Shown here piece after piece: positions 54,720 to 64,000 of a stretch of 64,000 nt of DNA. How positions within the stretch are numbered: the first letter of the stretch is position 1; each line of letters starts with the position of its first letter. The notes below the pieces were generated by a model. The model was not told the origin of the DNA and did no database searches. It was given only the letters and a program-made list of their open reading frames with translations. The translations under genes were made by a program, and so were the position numbers. The stretch spans positions 80,571,032-80,635,031 of the forward strand of contig JAOWCC010000936.1 of assembly GCA_030867875.1 (NCBI GenBank), written 5' to 3'. The stretch comes from Actinernus sp. WN-2022 (lineage: Eukaryota; Cnidaria; Anthozoa; Actiniaria; Actinernidae).

Positions 54720-55556
54720 TATCATGTAAAGACTTAAATGTCTCTAAATATAGTTTGCATTATCATTTGAACGATATGGTTGCCCTTTTTAATGGTAGGA
54801 CAAAGATACGCTGTTTTAACAGCGTATTAAAATAACAACATTGATGCATTTCTCCTGTAATTTCATCGAAATTTAAAATGACAATTAGCTAAAGAGTAGC
54901 GATTACTGGCTTTAATTATGAGAAATATGCCCTAGAGATTTTTATTTATGATTTCAAATCTGTCACCAAAGGGTAACACCAGTTTCGTATCATTTTCATA
55001 CATTACAATCACAAATTGCTGGGATACCCAATGATATGGATGTACATACAACTAGTCTAGGATACGAATTTAGCAAATTGGTCTTTATTAAAATAATTTT
55101 CTGGAACGTACGATAACATACAATGCCTAATGTTCAAAATCATAATCATAACATGCAAAGATAAGTGATCGCAAACGTCCTCAATAAGTCTTTCAAACCG
55201 ACAAAGGTTGATCTAGTCGCTAAATGTATAAATCAAATACCGTGTAATGTTTTTTTAATCTCTTCAAAACGTCGAATTGAGCTACAAGTAAAATATAGTA
55301 CCATTGGCACCGTAATATAATAATCACATAACCACTTTAATAATCACGTAATAGCTATAGCATTCTAAAGTTCAGCTAAATGCATTGAGACTACGAAGCA
55401 AAAAATAGTAACAGGTAGTTGTGATAAATCGGATGCAGCTTGAATACCAAGCGCTTGCTTTTACTAACATTCAAACTCTCTTCCTTTTTCGACTTATACC
55501 AATATGGAGGGTTTTTACATTTAGTCAGGATACGATTTAGTGCGTTTTTCCCAAAC
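54720..55556. other. Element interior downstream of the recombinase gene
   Basis: AT-rich, no exon seen. After the recombinase stop at 55557 the same frame continues VWEKRTKSYPD to a second stop near 55517, hinting that the first stop arose from CGA to TGA. Confidence 0.45.
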
Positions 55557-56093
55557 TCAGTACCTAGAAGCCTGGAACTCCTCATCTTTGGATTCATTTA
55601 TTATCATCTTGACCTCGTGCGTTCTCGGCAAGCTGGTCCCTTTGACAAACAGACTGGAACTGGCACGAAGGATCGTCTCCTCGACTTGCTTGTTCCAGTA
55701 TCGTTTCTTCCCGTCTTCACTAATGGTGGGAGGAACTGTGTTGGTTGATGAGCCCATCATCTCCCATCTATCAATACGGTCATCTGGCGTCTCTGCTTCA
55801 GCGGGCGGCTCAGGATTCGGCTCAAGGCTGGCCAAGTAACGCACCCTCTTTACTAGTTGTTCGGCTTCTACATTCTCCAGACCTGTATCTCCACTCTCTA
55901 TTTTCTCTTTGACAACTTCCACGGAAATGCTGGTCTTATCGCTTATCTCCTTCTCGAACGCCTTCTTAATAAGCTCGTCCGTTTCCTCATTTACAGTAAC
56001 AGGGCGACCTTTCTTTGGGCTCTGAGAAGGCTCAAAGGTTTTGGCAAGCTGGCGTTGTGCCTCAGCAGATCGCTCGATACTATCCTCTAGCAA
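55557..56093 (-). pseudogene. Recombinase C-terminal piece
   Basis: Frame carrying the catalytic Tyr segment YYLLEDSIERSAEAQRQLAK, then KKGRPVTVNEETDELIKKAF, a Glu/Lys-rich stretch and KRYWNKQVEETILR. The extension beyond the Tyr is unusually long for a phage-type integrase and may be a second nucleic-acid-binding or oligomerisation region. Confidence 0.75.
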
Positions 56094-56872
56094 ATAGTAG
56101 GGAACGCGCGGTCGACTCCCTATGTGTCATTAGACGGCTCAAGTCCTCTCTCTTCTCTTGCGACTCCCGGCTTACTGACGTTGCTGCTGCTTGGCGGAAC
56201 TTTGTTGGGTAAAGGCGACCCTTGCCCGTGCGTCCATATCTCTTCCCAATTCTATCGAAAATGTTCGAAACTCTGTTACTATGCACTTTAGCCCCAGTTC
56301 TTGTGAGAAACAGCTTCCCACTGTCTTCCTTTTGAAGATTTTCCGCTAAAGCTATCGGTCCGAACATTTCAATGTAGGTTTTCAACATGCTGAAAACCTC
56401 CGGCGTGATGAAAATGGGCGCGGGGCCGTCATCGCCAGTCTTGTGATCCTCCACTAGTATAAGGTGTCGGTTATCCCTTTCACGCCACGTATCTTTCTGG
56501 AACTCAGATACCGTCAGGCCCTGGGCGATACCAGCCCTTTGTGCGTTCGAGTGGATAATCAGAAATATTAGATAATCTCTTGCCCTGTTGTGGTCGCGCA
56601 GGGAGTACGATCCTCCTGCAGTGGCGCTTTTTAGGAGCTCTTTATCGGCTGCTGCATTCGATGATTTGAGCATACTGTGATTTCCTCGACTGTGAGAGCT
56701 GTCTGCCACTTGTGGACTCTTTTTGCCGATCTCTCTCTCTTAAGTAGTGGCTTGATGGACTCCTTCCATCCTGGAATAGCGGCAGCGGTGGATTTGAGAT
56801 CTTCCACAGCAAGGAGCGAGACTGTTGCACTACTTTTGCAGTACAGAACAAAGTGTAGAAACTTCTCTAGCG

Positions 56873-56875
<3 letters not shown>
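56080..56875 (-). pseudogene. Recombinase catalytic piece
   Basis: Frame at 56690-56080 contains DHNRARDYLIFLIIHSN, NAQRAGIAQGLTVSEF, LVEDHKTGDDGPAPIFI, GKLFLTRTGAKVHSNRVSNI and YPTKFRQAAATS. The preceding part, 56875-56700, lies in another frame: LHFVLYCKSSATVSLLAVED and PLLKRERSAKRVHKWQTALT. Confidence 0.8.
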
Positions 56876-56904
<29 letters not shown>

Positions 56905-58225
56905 TTTAATTTATATTGCGCGCATTACATGTGAATATGTTCATGCGATTACGTCTAAATAAATAATAAATAAATATATACAAACTATAAATCAAAGGCT
57001 AGTTTAAACAAGTAAGTCTTAAGTTGAGATTTAAAGCTTGGCAGGTTACTTACATTACGTAGTTCGGAGGGTAATTCGTTCCACAGCTTAGGTGCAGCAG
57101 CCTTAAATGAACGATCACCAAGTGTGATTTTAGACTTGGCGCTTGCCGGTACCAAACGCAGAGAGTTACCAGAGCGTAGGTTGTATCCAGTAGGAGTAGA
57201 TATATATACAAGTTCAGATAAATACAAGGGTGCATTCTAGGCCATATAAACAATTAAACGTAATAATCAAAATCTTAAACTGAATACGATATACAACAGG
57301 TAGCCAATGAAGATTGGTGAGTACAGGTGTGATATGACAAAAGCGTGGTACATTCATAACAAGTCGAGCTGCAGCGTTCAGTACACGTTGAAGTTTAGCT
57401 ATGTGAGATTTAGAGAGGCCGTATAGTAAACTGTTACAGTAATCGATCTTGCTAGTAATGAAAGCGTGTACAAGTAGTTTAGTAGTTTAGCATGAAATAT
57501 ATTTTCTAATGCGGCGTATGTTGTGTAGATGGTAAAAAGAGGAACTACATATCTTATTTATATGGTGTACCATGCTTAAATTTGAGTCAAACCAGGCTCC
57601 GAGATTCTTCACAGCACTCGTTGATGGCTTGACGAACGAGCTACCTACTTTTACCTGTGCTAATGTAACTTTCTCGAGTTGTTTCCTAGTTCCGATTAAC
57701 AAAAAATCAGTTTTATCAGCATTAAGTTTAAGTTTATCAGTTAGCATCCAGTTTTGAATGTCTGAGATGCAAGATTCCATGGAAGAGAGTGCAGCAGCTT
57801 CATCGGTAGTATCATCAGCGTTTAAGGATAAATAAAGCTGAGTATCGTCTGAATAACAGTGGACTTGTGGTAGGTGTCTATCGATGACGGTAAATAACTT
57901 GCTGGAGTAGATAACAAATAACAATGGTCCGAGGCAGCTTCCTTGTGGGACACCGAAGTCAAGCCCAAAGGGCTTAGACAACACTCCATCAACTGAGACA
58001 CGCTGAGATCCATTGGATATATACGACTTGAACCAATGCAGGGCCGCCTCCGATATTCCAAAGTCCATATGCAGCCTACTTAATAAGATCTGATGATCGA
58101 CGGTGTCGAAGGCGGCGCTTAGATCGAGGAGAACAAGTAGGGTGATGTGTTGTTTGTCCATATTCATTAGTATGTCACTTTTCACTTTAAGTAGAGCGGT
58201 TTCAGTGCTGTGCCCAGGACGGTAA
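56876..58225 (-). pseudogene. LINE (CR1/L2-type) ORF2, main piece, inserted in the recombinase gene
   Basis: Minus strand from 58225: RPGHSTETALLKVKSDIL, LLDLSAAFDTVDHQILLSRL, GVPQGSCLGPLLF, catalytic YSDDTQ, LKLNADKTDFLLIG, stop at 57487, then in the same element KLLVHAFITSKIDYCNSLLY and LHWLPV, and after a further break YNLRSGNSLRLVPASAKSK, KLWNELPSELRN, FKLAFDL to a stop at 56985. The 3' UTR ends in (ATT)n at 56877-56903, next to recombinase sequence. No endonuclease part remains. A short 5' continuation lies at 60194-60240. Confidence 0.88.
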
Positions 58226-58625
58226 GGGACGGACCATTAGAAAAGTTATGGGGGGGTGGGGGATTCTCAAGCTGCATGCCTTTTTATTTTTACTCCAGTT
58301 TGCTGTGCAGCAATTTTTTTTTCGGCTACGATCTCATGCACATTTTTTTTTTTGAAAATATTTTATGTACTAATCTATTCAAAATTAGTTACCTTTGCAT
58401 ATCAAAGTCATTGCGTACAAAAGCCTACATATCGATAACCGGTGACTCACTTCCATTATCGGCCCAGTCATTTCACTCAAAAATACATGGATTTGGGAGC
58501 TATTTTGCGTTATAAAACGAATAAAATGATATATGACTTCCACTTACCTTCAAATCAAAGTTAAGTAACATCTAATCTGCAACTGATAACTGTCAGTTGG
58601 AGTGATTAGGGGCCGTCGACATATT

Positions 58626-59141
58626 CGAAATGCCCCGCTTAACGCACAACGGACGTTTAGGGGGGGGGGGGGGAGGGGGTAAGGGCATGGACGTTAGTGT
58701 GGGGCATTTAGAACAAACACATTTTCATCAATAGAAGTACACTTTTTAATCAAACGTTTCCAGTCAGCTAGATCTACATAGAGCGCAATTTCTGTTGAAT
58801 TTCCCGGAAATTTCAACAAGGTCTTTTGATTAGAAGTATCATGAAATACCTCAGTCAAACCTCCAGGTAAATGAAACTCAGTTTTATAGTCGTGACATAA
58901 TGAGTATTTTAGTCAAGGTCCGAAATGAGCTCGTACGGGAATTCGAGGTACTAACTGACTGTACACTTGCAGCTATTAAAGCTTTAAGCTTGTTTTATAC
59001 TTTGTTTAGAAGTGAACTCCCGTGTATTTTATTACTGTTTTTCCTGACTTTATAAAGCATAAAACAATGGGTGGACGTTAAGGGGGAGGGGGCGAGGGGG
59101 TCTGACCTTAACGTCCGTTGTGCGTTAAGTGGGGCATTTCG
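58626..59141. mobile_element. Inverted-repeat element inside the Harbinger-like element
   Basis: CGAAATGCCCCGCTTAACGC and ACAACGGACGTT at 58626 pair with the complement at 59109-59141, one mismatch. G tract of about 14 at 58660 and G-rich AAGGGGGAGGGGGCGAGGGG at 59079 lie just inside the ends. About 516 bp. Confidence 0.85.
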
Positions 59142-60120
59142 ACCTTATATTAAGATTTCGACCCTACAAATTTGAATTTGCTTTCGCGAGTAAAGTGATT
59201 TTTTACAATCCTTTTATTTCACACCTATTATTATATTTACAGTTCCTTGTTAAAAAAAAAAACAAGGCGTTACTGGTTTATGAACTACCTGGGTTTAGCT
59301 TGAATACTTACCGCTGAATTCAGATAGAAGAATAAATTTGCAGTATCCTGGTGTATAGAACATTGAGGTTTCTCAAGTTTAGAGTGGTACAAATCACTGT
59401 TAAAGTTCTATTTCGTCATGATTTCGTACTATTTTGCTTGTGTGACTTTTGGTATGGCGGGAGCTGCAGTAGGAGATAATTTGGAGCGTTCAAGCGAAAG
59501 CAGAGAATTCTCCTTCGTATAGTTCTGGTACAACAGGTAAGCCACATTATAAACTTAAGTAATGCGACTGAAGTTGTTCTCTCTCTAAAATAAAATCGCA
59601 TTTAAAGCGATGACCAATAGCTAATGTCCTCTTCTGTGTGCAATGATTTTGATATGACTTAATAATTCTTGTCCTAAGTAAACTTTAAGAGCCATGCTCC
59701 TGTGAAATGTTTTTTCTTATCAGGGCATCAGGGCTAGCGTGCCCCTATAAAAGTGTACAGCTGCATCACTTTGCATGGCAAATGATTGTTTATGATTCAA
59801 GCTCATAGCGAGACCAGTGAAAATCCCATTCAAACAAATCTTTTTGAGAGACGAAAAATTATGTAAATTTCTCCTGCTCCTGCTTTTAATAGTGGATAAA
59901 TCAAAGGATACATATGTGTACCTCTCACAAAAGAGTTGCTGCAACAAAAACAGTGATAGAAGGAAACCATTTGCAGTTGATGGCATCCCTGTACATTTGT
60001 GCAGTCCCTGGCCTCTGCCTTGCCTCTCCTCCTCCATGTAGGATTTTTTTTTCTGTGTTGCTGGTTGTGCATGGATATTTTTTTTGATAATTTTCCCTCG
60101 TATGGATTTTTTTTTTTGGA
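59142..60120. other. Interior of the Harbinger-like element
   Basis: No transposase recognised; T-runs and a GGATTTTTTTTTCTGTGTTG block near 60040-60120 are typical of short non-autonomous copies of this family. ORFs here are chance frames. Confidence 0.5.
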
Positions 60121-60132
60121 ATTCCCCCACCC

Positions 60133-60169
<37 letters not shown>

Positions 60170-60193
60170 ATAACTTTTCTAATGGTCCGTCCC

Positions 60194-60240
60194 TAAGCTG
60201 ATTGGAGCACCGGAAGGAAACCATTATCAGCAAGGTATGA
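60194..60240 (-). pseudogene. LINE, 5' remainder beyond the Harbinger-like element
   Basis: The minus strand reads LADNGFLPVLQSAY up to the TAA, continuing directly into RPGHSTE on the far side. LINE homology fades by about 60240, so this copy was already 5' truncated when it inserted. Confidence 0.75.
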
Positions 60241-60309
60241 GTATGTCTGGTATATAATTGGTATATAATTGTACTTTGTCTGCATTTTGAGCTTGGTAGG
60301 AATACCTTC

Positions 60310-60937
60310 CTTGCCTTGCAGAGTTCATCAGAGTACCTGAAAACTTCCAGTGTAAAATGGCGGTTGCAAAACTCACTCAAGACGCCGATAAGTCGATAGA
60401 CTTTACTAACAGTCTCATTGGCGTCGTCCTTGTTTCTCTTCATTCCGCCCTCTGGCCTGAGCAAGTGAGAATAGAACTGAGCTAAAATGCTTTCAGTTAG
60501 GTCTTTTCTCTTGTGAAGTTTCGACCACTTCTTAGCAGGCCTCTTTGAATTGGAGAATTCGATTTCCTCCTCATCAACGTCTTCGTCTTCTTCAACTTCT
60601 TCAATGTCTAACTCGTCGTCTTCATCTTCGTCGTCATCTTCTTCTTGATCAGGGTAGTAAGTTGGATCTTTAGGGTCTTTTTCCGTTACAGCATTCGGGA
60701 CAGACTCTTGGGGTGGTTCGGGCTGGATGGAATCCCCACCAGCATCAGAGACGTCTTGAGAACATCCAATTTCCATGTCGTTATTTTTCTCTTGGTCTTG
60801 CGTTCCACCCCCTGACGGTTCCTGGCTTCCTGACTTGTTATCTTCCTTGCGGTTCTTGTTCTAGTCACTGTGACATGCTCCTGACGATCTTGTCTCATTT
60901 GGTTTATTGATAGAGTCTTGAGTAGGTGAGCGAGGTG
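60310..60937 (-). pseudogene. Recombinase acidic linker and core-binding piece
   Basis: Opens MSPRSPTQDSINKPNETRSS, stop codon near 60859, then SGSQEPSGGGTQDQEKNND, a run of about 30 Asp/Glu residues, RPAKKWSKLHKRKDLTESIL, AQFYSHLLRPEGGMKRN and VYRLIGVLSEFCNRHFTLEV. The last blocks resemble the start of the SAM-like domain of animal YR proteins. The sequence after CKARK could be a donor (GTATTC) or the break left by the LINE. Confidence 0.6.
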
Positions 60938-60999
60938 ACATCTTTTGTTTCTTCGCATCACGAAGTGCTTATTTAAAAGCCTCTGAGCCTTTCGGATAC

Positions 61000-61222
61000 C
61001 AATCGGGGCTGCATGCTGGTAGATGTCGGTCTAGGCGCGGGGTGGCTTTCTTGCACACGGGACAAACCTTTAGGGGCCGGCTGTCCTATAACTTGTTTTC
61101 ATACTCCACTCGTACTTTTCGCCTCTTCTCGATTAGCTATGTATGCCATGCTTAGCAATGAGGTGACGATTCAAGTCTTTAAATTGCAGATTGCATTTTG
61201 GACATACTGGGAATCGCCATCG
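61000..61222 (-). pseudogene. Recombinase zinc-finger piece
   Basis: Two Cys/His fingers in adjacent frames: CPKC...LNRHLIAKH and CPVC...LDRHLPAC, separated by a frameshift and two stops. The second then runs SPDWYPKGSEAFK, a stop, and ALRDAKKQK into the MSPRS start, showing it belongs to the same protein. Confidence 0.65.
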
Positions 61223-61259
61223 ACATCACGAAGCAGACTCTCACTCTAAAGGAGTCCAT

Positions 61260-62423
61260 AAAACCATTCATACGTATTTTAACATGATTATGTTTTGTTA
61301 TTGAACATTTTTTGCCAATACAAATACATGTATGTGGGATTTGTCCCCTCAGATTACAAGTGAGATTCTTGAAAAAGTACTATAATCACTAAATACTACT
61401 TAAAAGGAAATTCCATGATTGCAAGTATTCATGCTGTTAATGTTTCCTTAATTTTATGGCTAAACAACGCATTTTATTGTGAATTTATGAGTTAAGATAA
61501 TTCGCGGGACATTTCCCACTTTGGACCCGGAAGGCCAAAAAAATAAAAAAAGCCACAAAAAGAATAAATAAATAATTCCTAACGATAGAGTCGCATTTGG
61601 AATCTAAAAAATAATTCCAAAAGCAATTTCAGGCATTATTTAAAATGAGATTTGTCCCGTCTGCATGTTACAAAAGTATCAATAAAATCATAAAAAACTA
61701 ACTTCTGAAAGATTTTATTCGTAAATTGAGTCAGCTTATAACTATATCGAAGCATATCTGGCGATTAAACATTGTAAAATTGTGATCTAGTACCATTTTA
61801 ATCAAAAACACACCTACGGGACACATCCCGTTTTGCTCCTGACCCATTGCTGATTTAGAAATTTGTCAAAATTACTACTTACCGATATGAGTATACCCAG
61901 GAAAGCTTAGAGCAAGTAGTTTTTGGTCAGAGGAATGTGATATATCAACTGATTTGAAGGCTTTATTGGCCTTCTTACAAACATTTTCAAACCTTTTTCG
62001 TATCACGCTAAAAAGTTTTTTGGTCAGCATTACAACAGGTCTTGTAAGGACGTAAGAGGACAACCCGACTTGATCTCGGAAATCGCTAAACATTTTGTTC
62101 CCTCGTTCAGTTTTACTGTGTTACGGCCTGTTTTACTTGTAAAGGTAGTGAATTACACTAGAATCGTTCCCAGAAAGTTTCAGGAAATTTCGAAAGAAAA
62201 CCAATTTTTATCCCTACATTCGGGATTGGTCCCCTTTTTATCACATTTCTCGCAATAATTCGATACTCGTGATTTGGACTGAAGTGAAACTTTGAGAGCA
62301 GTAAATAGCCTTGATTGGGCTTGCCCTGTTCACGTTTGTGACACTGATTGCGTTTTAGCACTTTTATTAAGTAAAAGGCTAATACAAATTCGCGGGACAA
62401 AAAGTGGGCATTTGAAACAGGGG
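61260..62423. repeat. Right subterminal region with GGGATTTGTCCC-type motifs
   Basis: Motif variants at 61337-61348 (exact), 61506-61517, 61648-61659, 61818-61829, 62222-62233 and a half-motif at 62392. No gene seen. They are sparser than at the left end. Confidence 0.7.
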
Positions 62424-62438
62424 TATTGTATTGTATTG
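62424..62438. repeat. (TATTG)3, right flank of the large element
   Basis: Three TATTG units immediately follow AAACAGGGG. Confidence 0.9.
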
Positions 62439-62499
62439 GTATAATTTCGGTAAATTGTTGCTGCTCGCATTATCTTACATGTGGGTTAGGGGATACGAT

Positions 62500-62766
62500 T
62501 ACCGGCCTTCCTCTGAAAATATTTTGGCACTGGGATGGGAAACATTGGAAGAAAGAAGAGCTCCTTAATAACAAAGCACCGCAAATTTTGAACGTCTTAA
62601 TCAGGTGTCCACTTACAAGGTCTTACAATCTCCGTGGAGCCTCTTCAAAAATTTTCCTTCCCAGACCTCGAACAGAATCCCTAAAAAAATGCATAATGAG
62701 CTGTAGTGGTGTTCAGCTGTGGAACTCGCTGCCCTCGGATTTAAAAGTGAAACGATCTCGTTAGAA
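62500..62766 (+). pseudogene. LINE reverse transcriptase C-terminus
   Basis: Reads WHWDGKHWKKEELLNNKAPQ, TRSYNLRGASSKIFLPRPRT and CSGVQLWNSLPSDLK, the same conserved end as the fragments at 28002-28220 and 56985-57230 but from a different, diverged element. No upstream RT core. Confidence 0.75.
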
Positions 62767-62894
62767 ATAAGTCTCCTTTAACTAGTTCTCTATAGGTTTT
62801 ATGAATTTTAATATAAATATATTATTAATTAGTAAACAAGTCCAAGGACTACAGAAAAGCTGATCGAACAACGTATATATTGAGAATTCTACGA

Positions 62895-63472
62895 TATTTC
62901 GGCTGGCCAAACCAGCCTTCTTCAGGTAGATCTTACAAATGAATATTTCACAATGGCAAGTATAAATATCAAGGTGATTACACAATCTAAGTGGAAAAAG
63001 GAAATGACGTAAGTAAAAATATGGATTTGAGATAACATAAAAACACGGGTCTACAAGATAACATTAAGTTTCATCACGTTTGTTCATGCCGAGAGGTTCG
63101 AGAGTTTTAGCTATGTCGATAAGATATGACTCTGGCTTTACGAATAGAGTCTTGCGAAGAACATTTCCTTTCCTGCTCTAACCATTCTAATACTGACATG
63201 CAACTTATCCCCTTAGAAATAATTTATTCTTCGCGAGACTCTATTCGTAAAGCGAGAGAGTCATATCTTATCGACATAGCTAAAACTCTGGAACCTCTCG
63301 GCATGAACAAACGTGATGAAACTTAATATGTTATCTTGTAGACCCGTGTTTTTATGTTATCGCAAATCCATATTTTTACTTACGTCATTTCCTTTTTCCT
63401 CTTAGATTGTGTAATCACCTTGATATTTATACTTGCCATTGTGAAATATTCATTTGTAAGATCTACCTGAAG
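62895..63472 (+). mobile_element. Penelope-like element 3' ends, joined as a palindrome
   Basis: The right half, plus strand 63220-63326, reads SSRDSIRKARESYLIDIAKT then LEPLGMNKRDET and a stop, the C-terminal end of the GIY-YIG endonuclease of Penelope-like retroelements. The left half (62895-63170) is its inverted copy, about 270 bp, ending GGCTGGCCAAACCAGCCTTC. About 55 bp separate the arms. Left copy has an indel in the frame. Confidence 0.75.
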
Positions 63473-63477
63473 AAGGC

Positions 63478-63544
63478 TACCCTGGTTACCAGAGGCTCGA
63501 AAGTTGCGAGTCGCGAAGCGACGAGCCTCTGGGCTAACTGGGTA
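63478..63544. mobile_element. 67-bp palindromic MITE
   Basis: TACCCTGGTTACCAGAGGCT and CG pair with CGAGCCTCTGGGCTAACTGG and GTA; loop GTCGCGAAGCGAC is itself a small stem. A related sequence is at 43972. Confidence 0.88.
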
Positions 63545-64000
63545 GTAATCTCACTTCCATGTTGGATATGCTAATGAGAGGATCAAATATTCAGTCAAAC
63601 AGGATTTTCTGTTTTTACAGCTACGTGACACGCTCGTGAATGCCCAGTTCAAAATACAATTCAAAACAAACTTGTCTCGTGTTACGGAAACTTCTAAAAC
63701 CCCCGTGAAAAAGTTAAAATCTACTCAACGTGTAACTTTAAAAGAGATTTGCTGGACGTGCACTATATATATTCCATTTTCTGGTCGACAAAGACAACAT
63801 TGAAAAACTTGAAGCAACGACTGATCAGTGGAAAGTTCTAAATCTCTAGCTGAAAGATCTGCTGAGGTACCGAGAAACTTATAATTCTGCAACACTGCTG
63901 GTAGAGGAAAATAAAATCAAGAAGAGGGATTTGCCTGTCGAGTGAAACGATGCAAAGGCAATTCACCAAGTACGATCGAACCAACCCAACGAAATATCCT
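63545..64000 (+). other. Unassigned sequence to window end
   Basis: Short open stretches such as DQWKVLNL and LKDLLRYRETYNSATLLVEE are separated by stops; possible decayed coding DNA of unknown origin running off the window. Confidence 0.3.

Larger units (their letters stand above)
58226..60193. mobile_element. Harbinger-like element, TAA duplication, G tracts
   Basis: GGGACGGACCATTAGAAAAG plus TTATGGGGGGG at the left and its exact complement at the right. TAA at 58223-58225 and 60194-60196. Removing the element and one TAA rejoins the LINE frame as LQSAY|RPGHSTE, proving the borders. G-initial TIRs and a TWA duplication suit PIF/Harbinger; no transposase found. C tract of about 36 bases beside the right TIR. 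Confidence 0.92.
55557..61222 (-). pseudogene. Zinc-finger tyrosine recombinase, broken and split
   Basis: Read from high to low coordinates. Zinc finger 1 (61222-61145) has FPVCPKCNLQFKDLNRHLIA then KH. Finger 2 (61072-61005) is VCPVCKKATPRLDRHLPAC. Then come MSPRSPTQDSINKP at 60937, an acidic Asp/Glu block, and FYSHLLRPEGGMKRN in the core-binding domain, to about 60310. The gene resumes at 56875 with LEKFLHFVLYCKS. Catalytic part: NAQRAGIAQGLTVSEF (Arg I), VEDHKTGDD (Lys), YPTKFRQAAATS (Arg II, with Thr at the usual His), MTHRESTARS, then YYLLEDS (nucleophile Tyr). One extra C near 56102 shifts the frame just before that Tyr. Another frameshift lies near 56690, and there are stops after finger 1, after finger 2 and near 60859. 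A 170-residue C-terminal extension ends at 55557. Assignment to Crypton-like YR families is from motif pattern. Confidence 0.75.
54497..62423. mobile_element. Candidate 7.9-kb tyrosine-recombinase transposon
   Basis: Left end CCTTGTTTCAACGGGATTTG and right end (read inward) CCCCTGTTTCAAATGCCCAC share C-TGTTTCAA and then TTTGTCCCGC, an imperfect inverted repeat. Both sides are flanked by (TATTG)n in the same orientation, either a duplicated target or insertion into a microsatellite. GGGATTTGTCCC-like motifs cluster inside both ends. The only coherent gene inside is the zinc-finger tyrosine recombinase on the minus strand (55557-61222). The LINE and Harbinger-like insertions account for about 3.4 kb. 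The linking of ends to gene is inference. Confidence 0.6.

Noticed and set aside
54371..54835. 154-residue plus-strand ORF
   Set aside because: It is the subterminal GGGATTTGTCCC repeat translated; repeated residues reflect the DNA motif.
59925..60776. Single 283-residue ORF as an intact gene
   Set aside because: It fuses the recombinase acidic region with LINE and Harbinger-like sequence; the Gly run is the C tract of the MITE end.

Overview
This window is eukaryotic and animal: it has spliced genes with GT-AG introns and a dense, nested population of SINEs, LINE and Penelope-like fragments, MITEs and minisatellites. The mix of tRNA-derived SINEs, G-tract-containing MITEs and palindromic MITEs carrying CCAAT boxes, together with a divergent T-box gene, looks most like an anthozoan cnidarian, probably a stony coral. 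That assignment is inference; no species-level marker was seen.

Only two host genes can be assembled with confidence. They lie head to head, with about 2.4 kb between their start codons. On the minus strand (20086 to 13347) is a five-exon T-box transcription factor of about 409 residues. On the plus strand (22484 to 36498) is a six-exon, 302-residue homologue of DNTTIP2/Fcf2, a nucleolar pre-rRNA processing factor, with an in-frame upstream stop, consistent splice phases and a polyA signal at 36525. Its introns are filled with repeats and decayed transposon genes.

Layout: 1-467, LINE reverse-transcriptase end; 1384-1884, 78-bp minisatellite; 2291-4355, hairpins and a 346-bp inverted repeat with an unidentified small ORF, split by a hAT-like MITE; 5946-8430, two MITEs that both carry internal tandem repeats of about 64 bp; 8431-13346, no gene seen; 13347-20086, T-box gene; 22484-36498, DNTTIP2 homologue; 36530-54496, almost wholly MITEs, SINEs and duplicated transposon ends, many with CCAAT and AAGATGGCG promoter-like motifs; 54497-62423, a candidate 7.9-kb transposon; 62424-64000, LINE and Penelope-like fragments.

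The most interesting object is 54497-62423. It has short terminal inverted repeats, sits between (TATTG)n arrays, carries GGGATTTGTCCC-like repeats near both ends, and encloses a broken minus-strand gene with two zinc fingers, an acidic linker and a tyrosine-recombinase domain. That gene is split by a LINE. The LINE is split by a Harbinger-like element with a TAA target duplication and GGGACGG ends, and that element contains a further inverted-repeat element. The insertion order can be read from the sequence.
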